This document shows, in pieces, positions 26,016 through 34,302 of a DNA stretch of 64,000 bases (its first letter is position 1; each line of letters starts with the position of its first letter). A program made the translations under genes and the position numbers. The DNA is taken from contig NZ_JODC01000008.1 in NCBI RefSeq assembly GCF_000720765.1, positions 434,001-498,000 on the forward strand, written 5' to 3'. The DNA comes from Streptomyces sp. NRRL S-646. GTDB taxonomy: Bacteria; Actinomycetota; Actinomycetes; Streptomycetales; Streptomycetaceae. A model generated the notes under the pieces. The model saw nothing but the letters and a program-made list of their open reading frames with translations, was not told the origin of the DNA and searched no databases.

Positions 26016-26337
26016 CCCCACATCGGATGGGCCCCCCTCCTCGCACTGGCCTCGGCGGTCTTCTGTCCCGCCGTGCCCCCCTTCACCGCGATCACTTTCC
26101 TCGGCCGACTGGGCGGCCTGCTCCTCACAGGTGCGGCCGCCCTTCTGTTGCCACAGCCACGTACTTCCTCAACCAAGGGCTGAGCGGGACGATGAGCTTC
26201 GTCGTGCCGGTCAGCGCTGTGACCGGCGTAGCCTTGCCCGTGCTGTGCGGGTTGCTCGTGCTCGGTGACCGGCCCGCGGGCAGACGGCCGGCCTGCTGGG
26301 CGCCGCGGCCGCCACGGTCCTGCTGAGCCTCGGCTGA
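26016..26337 (+). pseudogene. DMT/EamA-type transporter fragment, frameshifted
   Basis: Three blocks in three different frames read like the second half of a drug/metabolite (EamA) transporter: IGWAPLLALASAVF near 26022, YFLNQGLSGTMSFVVPVSAVTG plus LVLGDRPAG near 26160-26280, and QTAGLLGAAAATVLLSLG ending at TGA 26335-26337. At least two frameshifts and a missing N-terminal half make it a decayed gene. It fills the 371-bp gap between the small protein and the convergent protease gene. Confidence 0.65.
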
Positions 26338-26341
26338 AACG

Positions 26342-27724
26342 TCAGCCCCACGTCGCCGAGTAGTAGCGCCGGTACGCCTTCCGGTCCTGTTCGGCGCGGA
26401 TGTAGCGGGTGGCCACCAGGGCGAGCAGGCTGCCTCCGATCACCAGCATTCCGGGGCCGATGGTCTTGGGATCCGTGAGCCGGGCCAGCAGCGTCGAACC
26501 GTCCGTGATGCCCGTCACGGGAGACGAGGAGCCCGGCGAGGCCGCGCTGGGTGCGATCGCGCTGTGCGTGGCCGAGGCGGACGGAGCGGCGGAGGGCGAG
26601 GCGCCCTGCCCGGCGGCGGCCTGCTTCGACACGATCATCTGGACGCCGAGCGCCTGCATCGCCTTCGTGACCGGCTGGAAGAACGTCGTACCGCCCGATG
26701 TGCAGTCGCCACTGCCGCCCGAGGTCACGCCCAGCGCGATGCCCTCGGAGAACAACGGGCCGCCGCTGTCCCCGGGTTCGGCGCACACGTTCGTCTCGAT
26801 GAGGCCGGTGACGGTGCCCTCCGGGTAGTTGACCGTGGCGTCGAGCCCCTTGACCTCGCCGTCGTGCAGTCCGCTGGTGCTGCCGCTGCGGAAGACCCGT
26901 TCCCCGACGGCCGGATCGCCCACTCCCGTGATGCGCACCCCGTTGCCGTTGCCGATGGCCACGATGTCGGCCCCGGATCCCGCCGCGCCGTTCGCGTACT
27001 GGACCAGGGAGAAGTCGCTGCCGGGGAAGTTCTGCTGCACCGTCTTGCCCAGCTGCTGGTTGCCCTGGTTGTCCGCGAACCAGACGGACCCGGTCGGCCC
27101 GCAGTGCCCGGCGGTGAGAATGAAGTCGGTCTGCCCGTTCGTCACGTTGAAGCCCGCCGAGCAGCGCCCGCCGGTGGACAGGATCGGCGACGCCCCGTTC
27201 AGGCGGGGGGTGAAGGTGCCCTGGGTGCGCTCCATGCGGACGTAACTGCCGATGCCGCCCGCGACCTTGGTCATGTTCGACCAGTCCGTCGACGAGACGG
27301 TGCTGTCGGCCTGTACCACCACCTGGTTCGTCCGGTAGTCCATGACCCATGCCGTGCCCGCGACCCGGGGCGCCGCACGCAGCGTAGAGGTTGCCGCCTT
27401 GAGCTCGTTCATGCTGTGCGACACCATCTTCGCCTCGGCGCCCGCACGCTTGACCTCGGCCGCCGCCTCGTCGTCGGTCACCGCGACGACCGGACGTCCG
27501 TCCGCGCCGATCCAGGTGCCCGCCGTACGGGAGGTGCCGAGCCTGGACACGAGCGCGGCCCCGGGGTTGTCCGAGGTCCCCGAGGCCTTGAGCGGGAGTG
27601 CGGAGGTACCGGGAGTCTCGCTTGCCATGGCGGCCTGCGTCACCATCGCTCCTCCCAGGAGGAGTCCGCCGACGGCCGCCAGCCGCGTCACTCGCCGGAC
27701 GATCCGTCGTCGTGCGTGCCTCAT
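26342..27724 (-). CDS. Membrane-anchored S1 family serine protease (alpha-lytic type)
   Basis: 460 residues: signal peptide (about 1-35), prodomain (about 60-175), then a chymotrypsin-fold domain of the Streptomyces/alpha-lytic type. The catalytic triad is H207 (TAGHCG), D237 (SDFSL) and S320 (GDSGGP); disulfide cysteines include C188/C208 and C314/C341. Unlike the well-known secreted Streptomyces proteases it continues with a Ser/Ala/Pro linker (372-402), a transmembrane helix (about 423-441) and a short basic tail, so it should stay on the cell surface. ATG 27724 has a GGGAGCC ribosome site. Probably autoprocessed like its relatives. Confidence 0.9.
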   Translation of the reverse strand: MRHARRRIVRRVTRLAAVGGLLLGGAMVTQAAMASETPGTSALPLKASGTSDNPGAALVSRLGTSRTAGTWIGADGRPVVAVTDDEAAAEVKRAGAEAKMVSHSMNELKAATSTLRAAPRVAGTAWVMDYRTNQVVVQADSTVSSTDWSNMTKVAGGIGSYVRMERTQGTFTPRLNGASPILSTGGRCSAGFNVTNGQTDFILTAGHCGPTGSVWFADNQGNQQLGKTVQQNFPGSDFSLVQYANGAAGSGADIVAIGNGNGVRITGVGDPAVGERVFRSGSTSGLHDGEVKGLDATVNYPEGTVTGLIETNVCAEPGDSGGPLFSEGIALGVTSGGSGDCTSGGTTFFQPVTKAMQALGVQMIVSKQAAAGQGASPSAAPSASATHSAIAPSAASPGSSSPVTGITDGSTLLARLTDPKTIGPGMLVIGGSLLALVATRYIRAEQDRKAYRRYYSATWG

Positions 27725-27839
27725 GCATGGCTCCCGAACCCGAACGCGCGGCGCGAACACCGCGGGGCCCTCCGGTCGTTGAGCGCCCTCCCTCCATACG
27801 TGGCCGGGGACGGTCGCGTTCAGCGCGCGGGCGATCTTC

Positions 27840-28670
27840 TCACCGCTTGCGGCCCACCCCGCCGTACAGGGCCACTTCCTGCGGCTCGACCGGCTCCGCC
27901 GGCTCGGGCCGCCAGCGCGAGCACGAGACCACGCCAGGCTCCAGAAGCTCCAGACCGTCGAAGAATCGGGCCACGGCCTCGGGGGTGCGCTGGGTCAGCG
28001 CCGGGACGCCGTGCTCGTTCCAGAACCGGACCGCCTCGTCCACCTCCGACAGCGCGGGGCTCGTGATCGTGTGGGAGAGGACCAGGTGACTGCCGGAGGG
28101 CAGCGCGTCCATGAGACGCCGCACCATGCCGTACGGGTCCTCGTCGTCGCCGATGAAGATGACCACCCCGAGCAGCATCAGGGCGACCGGCCGGGTGAAG
28201 TCCAGGGTGTCGGCGGCCCGCTCCAGGATCGAGTCGACATTGCGCAGGTCCTCGTCCAGGTGGTCCGTGCGGCCCTCGGGCGAACTGGTGAGCAGGGCGC
28301 GGGCGTGCGCCAGGACGAGCGGGTCGTTGTCGACGTACACGATCCGCGCATCCGCGGCGAGACGCTGCGCGACCTCGTGCGTGTTGTCGGCGGTGGGCAG
28401 GCCGGTGCCTATGTCGAGGAACTGCCGGATCCCCGCGTCCGCCACCAGATGACGCACGGCACGGCCCAGGAAAAGGCGGTCCGCGCGGGCGTACTCGCCG
28501 ATGGCCGGATGGAGTTCGCGGATCCGGTCGCCGGCGATGCGGTCGACCTCGTAGTAGTCGCCGCCGCCCAGCCAGTAGTTCCAGATCCGGGCCGTGTGCG
28601 GGCGCAGTGTGTCGATGCGGCTGCGCAGCGCCGCGGCGGGATCTTCGGTGGCTGCCGGGTTCTCCGTCAC
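27840..28670 (-). CDS. SAM-dependent methyltransferase (DUF574 / Methyltransf_19)
   Basis: 276 residues beginning at GTG 28670. The family signature is clear: RPHTARIWNYWLGGGDYYEVDR near residue 25, then FLDIGTGLPTADNTHEVAQ as the SAM-binding motif and YVDNDPLVLAHARALL. These proteins are abundant in Streptomyces and their substrates are unknown. It lies 115 bp upstream of the protease gene on the same strand and is divergent from the MalY-type gene. Confidence 0.9.
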   Translation of the reverse strand: MTENPAATEDPAAALRSRIDTLRPHTARIWNYWLGGGDYYEVDRIAGDRIRELHPAIGEYARADRLFLGRAVRHLVADAGIRQFLDIGTGLPTADNTHEVAQRLAADARIVYVDNDPLVLAHARALLTSSPEGRTDHLDEDLRNVDSILERAADTLDFTRPVALMLLGVVIFIGDDEDPYGMVRRLMDALPSGSHLVLSHTITSPALSEVDEAVRFWNEHGVPALTQRTPEAVARFFDGLELLEPGVVSCSRWRPEPAEPVEPQEVALYGGVGRKR

Positions 28671-28829
28671 GGGCTCTGCTCCTGGAGTGCCTGATGGTGC
28701 GCTGTGTACGGTGTCAACCGGCAATCTAGACGGCGTTGTTGACGTCTGCCGAGAGTGCGGTGCAGATCTTTTCCCCGCAGGCGCTTCCAGGTCGTGCCAG
28801 GTCACACCGCAGCCCCTATCTTGTGCCCC

Positions 28830-30008
28830 ATGACCAGCACCCCGCACGACACGTCCGGTGGACCGAACCCTCTGCGCGCACTCTCCCTCGAGAGCCTGCG
28901 ATGTCGTACGAGCATGAAATGGCGCACCTATCCGGCCGACGTGCTGCCGCTTTGGGTGGCCGAGATGGACGTGCCCCTCGCCGAGCCCGTCGTCCGCGCG
29001 GTCACCGAGGCGCTTGCGCTCGGGGACACCGGCTACCCGGCGGGCACCGCCTACGCCGAGGCGCTCGCCGCCTTCGCCCAGAAGCGGTGGGGATGGGACG
29101 GGCTCGCCGTGGAGCGCACCGCGATCGTGCCCGACGTCATGCTCGGTGTCGTCGAGATGCTCAAGCTGGTCACCGGGCACGGCGATCCGGTGGTCGTCAA
29201 CCCGCCCGTGTATCCGCCCTTCTACCAGTTCGTAGGGCACATGGACCGGCAGGTCCTGGAGGCTCCGCTCGGGGCGGACCTGCGCATCGACTTCGACGCC
29301 CTGGAAGAGGCCTTCCGGCAGGCGGTCGCCGGCGGACGCCGGGCCGCCTACCTGCTGTGCAGCCCGCACAACCCGACCGGCACCGTGCACACCGCCGGGG
29401 AACTGGCCGCCGTGGCGGCCCTCGCCGACCGGTACGGCGTCCGCGTGGTCGCCGACGAGATCCATGCCCCGCTGACCCTCTCGGGCGCCGACTTCGTGCC
29501 GTATCTGAGCGTCCCCGGCGGGGAGAGCGGTCTGTCCCTCATGTCCGCGTCGAAGGCGTGGAACCTGGCGGGGCTGAAGGCCGCGCTCGCGATCGCCGGA
29601 CCCGCGGCCGCCGCCGACCTCGCCCGTCTGCCCGAGGAGGTCAGCCACGGCCCCAGCCACGTCGGCGTCATCGCCCACACGGCCGCCCTGACCGAGGGCA
29701 CCGCCTGGCTGGACGCGCTGCTCACCGGCCTCGACGACAACCGGCGCCTGCTCACCGGCCTGCTCGCCGAACACCTCCCCGCCATCGCCTACCGCCCGGG
29801 CGAGGCCACCTACCTGGCCTGGCTCGACTGCCGCGGACTCGGCCTCGGCGCGGATCCGGCGCAGGTGTTCCTGGAGCGGGGGAGGGTGGCCCTGAACTCG
29901 GGGATCCCCTTCGGTTCCGGCGGGACAGGGCACGTACGCCTGAACCTGGCGACGTCACCCGAGCTGATCACGGAAGGCGTCCGGCGGATGGCACTGGCAC
30001 TCGCCTGA
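28830..30008 (+). CDS. MalY/PatB-type PLP aminotransferase or C-S lyase
   Basis: 392-residue fold-I PLP protein of the MalY/PatB (cystathionine beta-lyase-like) group. LPLWVAEMD near the start is the group's signature, CSPHNPTG binds the cofactor, VADEIHAPL carries the aspartate, and the PLP lysine is in [11 protein letters not shown]. Expected reaction: beta-elimination of cystathionine or cysteine conjugates to pyruvate, ammonia and a thiol. ATG 28830 lies in an AGCCCCTATCTTGTGCCCC context with no strong ribosome site. Confidence 0.88.
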   Translation: MTSTPHDTSGGPNPLRALSLESLRCRTSMKWRTYPADVLPLWVAEMDVPLAEPVVRAVTEALALGDTGYPAGTAYAEALAAFAQKRWGWDGLAVERTAIVPDVMLGVVEMLKLVTGHGDPVVVNPPVYPPFYQFVGHMDRQVLEAPLGADLRIDFDALEEAFRQAVAGGRRAAYLLCSPHNPTGTVHTAGELAAVAALADRYGVRVVADEIHAPLTLSGADFVPYLSVPGGESGLSLMSASKAWNLAGLKAALAIAGPAAAADLARLPEEVSHGPSHVGVIAHTAALTEGTAWLDALLTGLDDNRRLLTGLLAEHLPAIAYRPGEATYLAWLDCRGLGLGADPAQVFLERGRVALNSGIPFGSGGTGHVRLNLATSPELITEGVRRMALALA

Positions 30009-30070
30009 ACCGCCCCCGGATGGCCGGGTGGGGGTGTCATGGACACGTGACAGCTCTGCATGATGGCCTC

Positions 30071-30829
30071 ATGCGCGTGCTGATCCCTCTCCCCGACCAC
30101 GACTTCGACGTCACCGAGGTCGCCGTGCCCTGGCGGCTGCTCACCGACGCCGGGCACGAGGTCGTCTTCGCCACCGAGCGCGCCCGGACCCGGCCCGCGG
30201 CCGATCCACGGCTGCTGACGGGTGTCCTCCTCGGGCAGCTCGGCGCAGAGGACGAACCCAAGCGGTTCTACGAACAGCTCACCACGGCACCGGAGTTCAC
30301 CGCCACGGCAGCCTGGGCCGACGTGGACGTGAGCGAGTACGACGGACTGCTCCTGCCGGGCGGACACGCGCCCGGCATGCGGCAATACCTCGGTTCGACG
30401 GAGCTGCAGCAGCAGGTCGCCCGGTTCTGGGCGCTGGACCGGCCGGTCGGTGCCGTCTGCCACGGAGTGCTCGTCCTGGCCCGCACCCGGGACCCCGGCA
30501 CGGGCCGCAGCATCCTCGCCGACCGCCGCACGACGTGCCTGCCCAAGTACATGGAGCGCACCGCCTACCTGACCACTGCGTGGCGCCTCGGGCGGTACTA
30601 CCGCACCTACCCGGCGTATGTGGAGGACGAAGTGCGGTCTGCTCTTGCCGAGCCGGCTGCGCAGTTCGAGCGTGGGCCCCGGGTTCTGACTCAGCGCGGT
30701 ACGGCGGATGACGACACGCATGCTTTCGTCGTCCAGGACGGCAGCTATGTTTCGGCGCGGTGGCCGGGGGACGCGTATCTCTTCGCCCGCCGTTACCTTG
30801 AACTGCTCGGGGCACCGTCCAGCGCGTGA
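30071..30829 (+). CDS. DJ-1/PfpI family protein (class I glutamine-amidotransferase-like)
   Basis: 252 residues. The flavodoxin-like fold is evident from MRVLIPLPDHDFDVTEVAVPWRLL, YDGLLLPGGHAPGMRQYL and the nucleophile elbow GAVCHGVLVL with its cysteine, as in PfpI/Hsp31-type proteins. The usual catalytic histidine follows the cysteine directly (A-V-C-H-G). Possible roles are glyoxalase III, deglycase or chaperone; none can be fixed. It follows the MalY-type gene by 62 bp and may be co-transcribed. Confidence 0.85.
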   Translation: MRVLIPLPDHDFDVTEVAVPWRLLTDAGHEVVFATERARTRPAADPRLLTGVLLGQLGAEDEPKRFYEQLTTAPEFTATAAWADVDVSEYDGLLLPGGHAPGMRQYLGSTELQQQVARFWALDRPVGAVCHGVLVLARTRDPGTGRSILADRRTTCLPKYMERTAYLTTAWRLGRYYRTYPAYVEDEVRSALAEPAAQFERGPRVLTQRGTADDDTHAFVVQDGSYVSARWPGDAYLFARRYLELLGAPSSA

Positions 30830-30893
30830 GGGCCGTCTTCGGGGCGCTGCTGAACCGCAGCTGATCATGCGCACCCTGCTTAGACTCTTCGGT

Positions 30894-31280
30894 ATGGACG
30901 ACACGGCGCTGGAGCGGCTCGGTGCGGGGAAGTATGTGCTGGTCACCAGCTACCGCAAGAACGGTACGCCGGTTGCCACCCCGGTATGGGTGGTGCGGGA
31001 CGGCGCCACGCTCGGGGTGTGGACGGCGGCCGACTCCTGGAAGGTGAAGCGGATCCGCGCTCGCGGCGACATCCTCGTCGGCCCCTGCGACCTGCGCGGC
31101 AACCCCACCGGCGCGCAGCTCCCGGCCACCGCGGAGATCGGCGACGAGGCGACCGTCGCCCGCTACCGCGAGCTCATCGCCCGCAAGTACGGCATCGTCG
31201 GCCGCCTCACCCTGCTCGGCAGCCGGCTGCGCCGGGGTCTGAAGGGCACCGTCGGCATCCGCGTGACGCTGGAGCCCTGA
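30894..31280 (+). CDS. PPOX-class F420-dependent oxidoreductase-like protein
   Basis: 128-residue split-barrel protein with GAGKYVLVTSYRKNGTPVATPVWVV at the start, the pattern of the actinobacterial PPOX/F420 family. The GVWTAADSWKVKRIRARGDILVGPCD segment fits the cofactor site. ATG 30894 agrees with relatives; a TAGACT hexamer 9-14 bp before it could be a -10 element, giving a leaderless mRNA. An in-frame ATG at 30867 would add nine residues. Cofactor (F420, FMN) and substrate are not determined. Confidence 0.82.
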   Translation: MDDTALERLGAGKYVLVTSYRKNGTPVATPVWVVRDGATLGVWTAADSWKVKRIRARGDILVGPCDLRGNPTGAQLPATAEIGDEATVARYRELIARKYGIVGRLTLLGSRLRRGLKGTVGIRVTLEP

Positions 31281-31287
31281 GACGCGT

Positions 31288-31318
31288 ACGGCCGCGGTCC
31301 TCGGGGGACCGCGGCCGT
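31288..31318. terminator. Bidirectional hairpin terminator
   Basis: Perfect 13-bp stem ACGGCCGCGGTCC (31288-31300) / GGACCGCGGCCGT (31306-31318) with a 5-base loop, between the convergent ends of the PPOX-like gene (31280) and the secreted hydrolase gene (31338). No T-run, as is usual in Streptomyces. Confidence 0.8.
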
Positions 31319-31337
31319 CACGACGGCGAACCCCGGC

Positions 31338-34115
31338 CTACGAGGCGTCCAGCACCGTGCCGGTCAGCGCCGGCCCGCCGGGCTGCGGATCACCGTTGTC
31401 GTTCGTCAGCTGGAAGCGCACGGACTCGGCCGGCTCCGTCACCCGGTCCTTGACCGTCGGCAGGGCCACCTCCGCATTCAGCTTCCCCTTGGGTACGTCC
31501 GCCCCCAGGTAGAGGTACTTGATCTGCGACAGGGGACGTTCCGGATTCGGCGACTCGCCCGAGGCGCCCGCCAGCCACGCCGGGTCGACGTCCTTGGTGG
31601 ACAGCTCCGGGCCACCGGTGACCGGGGCGACGACGAACATCGGGCTCAGGTCCACGTCTGCGGCCTGGGACAGGGACACCTTCCACTTCAGCGGCTTCCC
31701 CTCGGTCACCCGGTCCGCCACCGGCGTCACGGTGATCGCGGGCATGGGGTCGTCGTTCTGCACTGAGAGGCCACCGCGGTACGAGCCGATGACGGCGCCC
31801 CGCACGGCCTTCACGATCACCGTGTTGTCCACGTCGTACGCGTAGCGCGTGTTGCCCTTCACCTCCACCGGCACGTCGATGTCGTGGCCGCCCGGATGCA
31901 CCGTGACCAGGTGGTCCTTGGCCCTGCCGGTGACCGGGTCGACGACGTACACCCGCACCTGGCCGCTGCCCCGCCCTGACACCTCCACCGGCACCCGGTA
32001 GGTACGGACGCCCGAGTCGCCCTCCTTGACGGTCGTACGGCCGATGTCGACGCGTGCCGACGGGGCCTCATGAACCGCAGGGGTGCCCGGGCGCCAACCC
32101 CAGGCGTCCATCAGCCAGGCCTTCCCGGAGCGTGAACGCGGGGTCAGGTCAAGGGACTTGATGTGCTTGAGGTCGAGACCGGCCCGGGAAGCCGCCGACA
32201 GCGGGACGCGCACCTCGCGCGCCCAGTAGGAGGCGGTCCGTTCCGTGCCCGGCAGGCCATCGACGGTGGTGCGGCCCAGGGTGGCCCGCCTGCCGTGGGT
32301 GTCGGTGAGGGAGACGTCGAGCTTGGTGCCGGCCGAGTTGGGCGGCACGATCACGCGCAGGGCGAGGTCCTTGGCACTGGCCAGCGACACCGGCACATCG
32401 GGGCGCACCCGGACCGCAGACCCGGCCGCCGACCAGTGCAGTGCGATCGCCCGCCGGCCGACCTCACGGTCCGTCTCCCACCGCGCGAAGTGCGGCGAGG
32501 CACCCTTCACCCGGGATCCCAGGCAGGCCACGTGGTCGTCCGGGTCGACGGCCGAGCACAGCTGCCCGCCGGTCACCGTGACCCTGCCGTCCGGCAGGAA
32601 CCCGCCCTCGCGGTTCGCCCCGACCGCATGCGTGAGCACCCGCGCGGGATCGGCCGAGGGCGCCCGCCGGGCCGACCCGTCGAGCAGCGGCCGTACCCGG
32701 TCGTCCCCGGCCACGAACAGCCGGGCCGCCGCCGCGATGTAGGTGCTGCCCGCCTTGTGCTGCTGGTTCGCGGTCAGCCGGGTCGCGGTGCCCGGCGAGC
32801 ACACCGGGTCGCGGTGGCCCGGGTCGTCGGAGAAGTCGTCGTCGGCGGGCGCCTGCGCCTGTCCCGGGGTCCACTCGGTGTTGAAGAAGTTGTGGTCGGC
32901 GCCCACCACGTACACCGCGCTGTGCAGCGCGGCACCCCGGCTGACCGAGCGGGTGCCGTCGACGTACACCTCGCCCTGCAGATCGGAGACGTCGCCGTCA
33001 CAGCCCGGCAGGATCGTGGCCGAGGGCACGTCCGCGACCGGATTCTGGCCGAAGATCGTCGGTCCGATGAGGACGGTGCCGCGGATGTGCCAGCGCACCG
33101 GCCCGTGGTAGCCGTCCTGGGCGGCGGGCGGCGGAGCGAGGCTGTCCATCGCCGCACGGTTGACGCCCTCGCCGCCGCGCGAGTGACCGACGAGCAGCAC
33201 GCGCGAGAGGTCGGCAGGCGGCGCGTTGCGTACGACCGCGGGGGCCGAGCCCGGGTCGGCGGCCCAGTCGGCCCAGTGGGCCAGGTGCTGCCGGACCAGT
33301 GAGGAGCGGGCCTGTGCGCCGCCGTCCTCGGCCGCGTCGTCCTGGGCGTTGATGCCGTTGGCCGAGATCGACACCGTCACATAGCCCTGCGACGCCAGCA
33401 GCCGCTGGTCGCGCAGGTAGCCCCGGTGGCTCGGGATCGGCTTCGTGCCCTGGGGGCAGGGCCAGTCGCCGGTCACCTTCGTACGGGTGTAGCAGGTGGA
33501 GTGCCGGCCGTGCAGGAACAGGGCCAGCGGCCGGTGCCCGGTGGCGCCCTTCGGGGCGACCACCACGGCACGCATCTCGACCGGCTGGGGGAAGCCGGGC
33601 AGCTTCACGGGGTCGAGGTCGTACTCGCCGGTCGTCGTGGCGTACTGGCCCGGTTTCCCGGGGTCCACGGAGTTCGCCGGAAGCCGGGCGGGCGGCGCAG
33701 CCGCCGCGGAGCGCCGTCCGCCCGGGGTCTCGGTTCGGCCTGCAGCGTCCAACTCCCGTCCACCGGCCTGCACATGAAGGCCCGTCAGCCCGCCTGTCGC
33801 CGCGCTTCGCCCGAGGCCGAGACGGAACGTGCGGCCGTCCTTGTCCGGCTTCGGGACGCCCAGAATCCGGCCTCCGGAGTAGAACTCGACGCGCGCGTCT
33901 CCCATCGGCACGGGGGCGGTCGAGCGCCAGACGAGCTGCCGGGCGTCACCCTTGCCGGCGAACCGCCAGCCGGGTGGCAGGCCGCCCTCCCGGTCGGAAA
34001 CTGTGCTTGACGGTCTGGCGCCGGACGGCGGTGCCGCCTGCGCAAGCCCTGGCGATCCCCCCGCCACCGCGAGCACCGCCGCAGCGGTCACCCATATTCG
34101 CCGGGCACGGAACAA
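31338..34115 (-). CDS. Large secreted alpha/beta hydrolase with Calx-beta-like C terminus
   Basis: 925 residues starting at TTG 34115, chosen for the strong GAGGAGGGG ribosome site; a longer frame has none. A signal peptide (cleavage near GLAQA) is followed by a lipase-like alpha/beta-hydrolase domain: ALFLHGRHSTCYT oxyanion region and nucleophile elbow GHSRGGEG, with a likely catalytic His in GADHNFF. From about residue 700 two to three beta-sandwich segments with E-G-D-S-G and D-R-V-T-E-G/P-A-E-S motifs resemble Calx-beta repeats. Calcium dependence and the substrate (ester or poly-ester) are guesses. Convergent with the PPOX-like gene. Confidence 0.8.
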   Translation of the reverse strand: MFRARRIWVTAAAVLAVAGGSPGLAQAAPPSGARPSSTVSDREGGLPPGWRFAGKGDARQLVWRSTAPVPMGDARVEFYSGGRILGVPKPDKDGRTFRLGLGRSAATGGLTGLHVQAGGRELDAAGRTETPGGRRSAAAAPPARLPANSVDPGKPGQYATTTGEYDLDPVKLPGFPQPVEMRAVVVAPKGATGHRPLALFLHGRHSTCYTRTKVTGDWPCPQGTKPIPSHRGYLRDQRLLASQGYVTVSISANGINAQDDAAEDGGAQARSSLVRQHLAHWADWAADPGSAPAVVRNAPPADLSRVLLVGHSRGGEGVNRAAMDSLAPPPAAQDGYHGPVRWHIRGTVLIGPTIFGQNPVADVPSATILPGCDGDVSDLQGEVYVDGTRSVSRGAALHSAVYVVGADHNFFNTEWTPGQAQAPADDDFSDDPGHRDPVCSPGTATRLTANQQHKAGSTYIAAAARLFVAGDDRVRPLLDGSARRAPSADPARVLTHAVGANREGGFLPDGRVTVTGGQLCSAVDPDDHVACLGSRVKGASPHFARWETDREVGRRAIALHWSAAGSAVRVRPDVPVSLASAKDLALRVIVPPNSAGTKLDVSLTDTHGRRATLGRTTVDGLPGTERTASYWAREVRVPLSAASRAGLDLKHIKSLDLTPRSRSGKAWLMDAWGWRPGTPAVHEAPSARVDIGRTTVKEGDSGVRTYRVPVEVSGRGSGQVRVYVVDPVTGRAKDHLVTVHPGGHDIDVPVEVKGNTRYAYDVDNTVIVKAVRGAVIGSYRGGLSVQNDDPMPAITVTPVADRVTEGKPLKWKVSLSQAADVDLSPMFVVAPVTGGPELSTKDVDPAWLAGASGESPNPERPLSQIKYLYLGADVPKGKLNAEVALPTVKDRVTEPAESVRFQLTNDNGDPQPGGPALTGTVLDAS

Positions 34116-34143
34116 GGTCCCCTCCTCAAGTACCAAGCAAAAG

Positions 34144-34167
34144 CTCCCGGTTGGTCAGCCGGGGGCC
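34144..34167. other. Hairpin in divergent intergenic region
   Basis: GCTCCCGG (34144-34151) / CCGGGGGC (34160-34167), 8-bp stem with one wobble pair and an 8-base loop. It sits between the divergent hydrolase and Gfo/Idh genes, so it would lie in the leader of whichever transcript crosses it. I do not match it to a known riboswitch. Confidence 0.35.
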
Positions 34168-34302
34168 TCACGCGTTTCAGAGGACGACAGGACGGAGCCG
34201 TGGGTTGTCTGTGACTGCAGATTCGTCCGGGGCCCGTCGATGCGATCGGGCCGGCCGCGGCGACGAGGCATGGGCACCGGGCCCGCGGGACAGGACCCCC
34301 CA

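Noticed and set aside
26027..26326. 99-codon plus-strand open frame as an intact gene
   Set aside because: Only its middle part resembles a transporter, and the flanking similarity continues in other frames, so it is a pseudogene fragment.
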